Shown here piece by piece: positions 31,708-33,233 of a DNA stretch of 33,233 bases. Source of the DNA: an uncultured Oscillospiraceae bacterium (GTDB taxonomy: Bacteria > Bacillota > Clostridia > Oscillospirales > Acutalibacteraceae); NCBI GenBank assembly GCA_900547275.1, contig URGA01000013.1, positions 1-33,233 of the forward strand. Reading direction: 5' to 3'. Made by a program: the position numbers and the translations under genes. Positions within the stretch are counted from its first letter, which is position 1; every line of letters starts with the position of its first letter. Under the pieces are notes generated by a model. The model had not been told where the DNA came from. It saw nothing but the letters and a program-made list of their open reading frames with translations, and searched no databases.

Positions 31708-32909
31708 ATGTTTATACAGTTACACAACTGAATACTTATATCAGAGCACTGCTTGATGAAAGTCAGCTTCTAAAAAATATTTATATCAGCGGTGAAATAT
31801 CAAATTTCAACCATTACCTGAGAAGCGGTCACATGTACTTCACTCTTAAGGATGCGAAAAGTCAGCTTAAGTGCGTAATGTTTGCATCAAATGCGTCACG
31901 ACTGCGCTTTACTCCGGAGGACGGAATGAGCGTTATCTGCCGCGGCAGAATAAGCGTTTACGAACGAGACGGAGTTTATCAGCTGTATGTTGACGATATG
32001 CAGCCTGAAGGAGCTGGCGCACTGAGTGTTGCTTTTGAACAGCTGAAGCAAAAGCTTGAACAAGAAGGACTGTTTTCAGATGTATTTAAAAAGCCGCTTC
32101 CTCGTTTTCCTAAAAAGATAGGCGTTGCAACTTCAAATTCAGGTGCGGCGGTTGAAGATATAAAAAATATTTGTAACAGGCGATATCCTCTTTGCGAACT
32201 TGTTATTTGTCCCACTGTTGTTCAGGGTGCAGAAGCACCGAATAGTATTGTGCGCTCCCTTCAGCGGTTGGATGCAATGGAAGATATTGATTTAATTATA
32301 GTGGGCAGAGGCGGCGGTTCTGTTGAGGACCTGTGGGCTTTTAATACCGAGGAAGTAGCCAGAGCAGTTTTTGCCTGTAAAACTCCTGTAATATCTGCTG
32401 TTGGTCATGAAACGGATTTTACTATCTGCGATTTTACTGCTGATATGAGAGCGCCTACTCCGAGTGCAGCGGCTGAACTGGCTTTGCCTGATGCAAAGAC
32501 GCTTATTGATAATCTGGATAGAATTCAGCAGAGAATGGCTGATAGCATTTCTTATCGCATTGATGCGGAGATGCAGAGACTTGACCGATTAACCTCTCTT
32601 CCTTTTCTTCAAAATCCGCTGGAATTCTTAAATATTCAGTGTGAACGCCTCATCAATAATGAGCAAAGAGCCAAAAATGCTTATAAAAATATTCTGAGAG
32701 TTCAGGATGGTTTAATAAACCATTATATGGATATACTTGATGCGTTCAGCCCCATATCCGTTTTGCGCAGGGGATACTCATATGTGACCTGCGACGGAAA
32801 AACAGTAAAATCAAAGAATGATGTCAGGGAAGGCGCGGCGCTCAGTCTTGCTTTTTCTGACGGAAGTGTTAACATAAAAGTCAGTGAGGTTATAAAAAAT
32901 GGCGAATAA
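31704..32909 (+). CDS. xseA: Exodeoxyribonuclease VII large subunit
   Basis: 401 residues; with XseB forms exonuclease VII for single-stranded DNA in repair. The N-terminal OB fold (about 1-110) contains SGEISNFNHYLRSGHMYFTLKD, the catalytic half GRGGGSVEDLW (201-211) and SAVGHETDFTICDF (231-244), and a helical C-terminal part (about 270-400) ends with a PxSVLRRGYS motif. Starts with ATGA overlapping the TsaD-like gene. Confidence 0.97.
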   Translation: MNVYTVTQLNTYIRALLDESQLLKNIYISGEISNFNHYLRSGHMYFTLKDAKSQLKCVMFASNASRLRFTPEDGMSVICRGRISVYERDGVYQLYVDDMQPEGAGALSVAFEQLKQKLEQEGLFSDVFKKPLPRFPKKIGVATSNSGAAVEDIKNICNRRYPLCELVICPTVVQGAEAPNSIVRSLQRLDAMEDIDLIIVGRGGGSVEDLWAFNTEEVARAVFACKTPVISAVGHETDFTICDFTADMRAPTPSAAAELALPDAKTLIDNLDRIQQRMADSISYRIDAEMQRLDRLTSLPFLQNPLEFLNIQCERLINNEQRAKNAYKNILRVQDGLINHYMDILDAFSPISVLRRGYSYVTCDGKTVKSKNDVREGAALSLAFSDGSVNIKVSEVIKNGE

Positions 32910-33087
32910 AATGACTTATGAATCAGCAATCCGCCGACTGGAGGAAATTGCCGATTTGCTTGAAAAAAACGATACTTCACTTGAAGAGTCAATGAAGCTG
33001 TTTGAAGAGGGAACAAAGCTAACTGATTTTTGCAAAAAACAGCTTGACGAAGCAAAGCAGAAAATAACTGAATTGACAGGAGAATAA
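32899..33087 (+). CDS. xseB: Exodeoxyribonuclease VII small subunit
   Basis: 62 residues with the family core YESAIRRLEEIADLLEKND and SLEESMKLFEEGTKL, then a final helix. It overlaps the end of xseA by 11 bases, giving coupled synthesis of the two subunits. Confidence 0.96.
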   Translation: MANKMTYESAIRRLEEIADLLEKNDTSLEESMKLFEEGTKLTDFCKKQLDEAKQKITELTGE

Positions 33088-33088
33088 T

Positions 33089-33233
33089 ATGACCAATAAC
33101 GAATTTGAAAATATTCTTGCCAACGATCAAAGACTTGTAGAAAATTCTCTTCCGTCTTTTCTTCCGTCCGCTCTTAACGGTCAGGATGAGGTTGTTGAAG
33201 CAATGAAATATAGTTTAACTAACGGCGGCAAAC
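33089..33233 (+). CDS. ispA: Polyprenyl (geranyl/farnesyl) diphosphate synthase, 5' part
   Basis: First 48 codons only; the gene runs past the window edge. Begins at ATG 33089 behind AGGAG (33078-33082), two bases after xseB. The visible end AMKYSLTNGGK matches the YSL-x-x-GGKR entry motif of trans-prenyltransferases, and the xseB-ispA order is standard in Firmicutes. Product length and aspartate motifs cannot be seen. Confidence 0.87.
   Translation, partial: MTNNEFENILANDQRLVENSLPSFLPSALNGQDEVVEAMKYSLTNGGK

Noticed and set aside
1..33233. CRISPR array, phage, integrase, transposase or toxin-antitoxin module
   Set aside because: Looked for on both strands; no regularly spaced repeats, recombinase motifs or paired small genes were found.

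Overview
The window looks like chromosome from an endospore-forming member of the Clostridia, most likely a gut Oscillospiraceae/Ruminococcaceae-type bacterium. The reasons are a complete spoIIAA-spoIIAB-sigF operon, spoIIID, a complete spoIIIAA-AH operon, an Asp23-nusB-xseA-xseB-ispA cluster in the usual Firmicutes order, T-box and SAM-I leaders, strong AGGAGG ribosome sites, and moderate base composition (about 40-47 % GC in sampled genes). The genus is inferred, not shown. No phage, insertion sequence, CRISPR array, rRNA or tRNA gene was seen.

Layout. 1-3934: the 3' end of a T-box leader, then valS and folC. 4016-5419: the forespore sigma-F switch. 5522-7665: an aldo/keto reductase with ferredoxin-like Fe-S motifs, an ECF transporter S component, and a DUF1893 gene overlapping it. 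7730-9052: a CNNM/HlyC-type membrane protein with its own promoter. 9208-11579: a Nudix hydrolase and an iron-type alcohol dehydrogenase on the minus strand, with a divergent MerR regulator and an AdhR-like operator between the dehydrogenase and the regulator. 11687-15508: ribulokinase, ribulose-phosphate epimerase and an exported Ig/FN3/VanW protein in one apparent transcript. 15607-17169 (minus): an extended SDR with a C-terminal zinc-ribbon-like region. 17342-18728: promoter, SAM-I riboswitch and metK. 18807-24999 (minus): proC, spoIIID, a membrane-anchored protein, a divergent-type PRPP synthetase, and a GtrA-YfhO giant membrane protein. 25146-29838: spoIIIAA-AH. 29946-33233: asp23, nusB, a TsaD paralog, xseA, xseB and the start of ispA.

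How the genes fit together. The sporulation genes cover successive compartment-specific steps: the sigma-F switch in the forespore, then SpoIIID and the SpoIIIA channel, which are mother-cell sigma-E targets in Bacillus. Both sigma-E-type genes here have a candidate ATA-N17-ATA promoter. Metabolic control is mostly RNA based (T-box, SAM-I), plus one one-component aldehyde-type switch (MerR/ADH). The accessory observations most worth following are the zinc-ribbon SDR, the VanW protein in a pentose operon, the ECF-S/DUF1893 overlap, the TsaD paralog, and the asp23 leader with two competing hairpins. Nothing here amounts to a clearly new defence or mobile system; most of the window is conserved chromosomal backbone.
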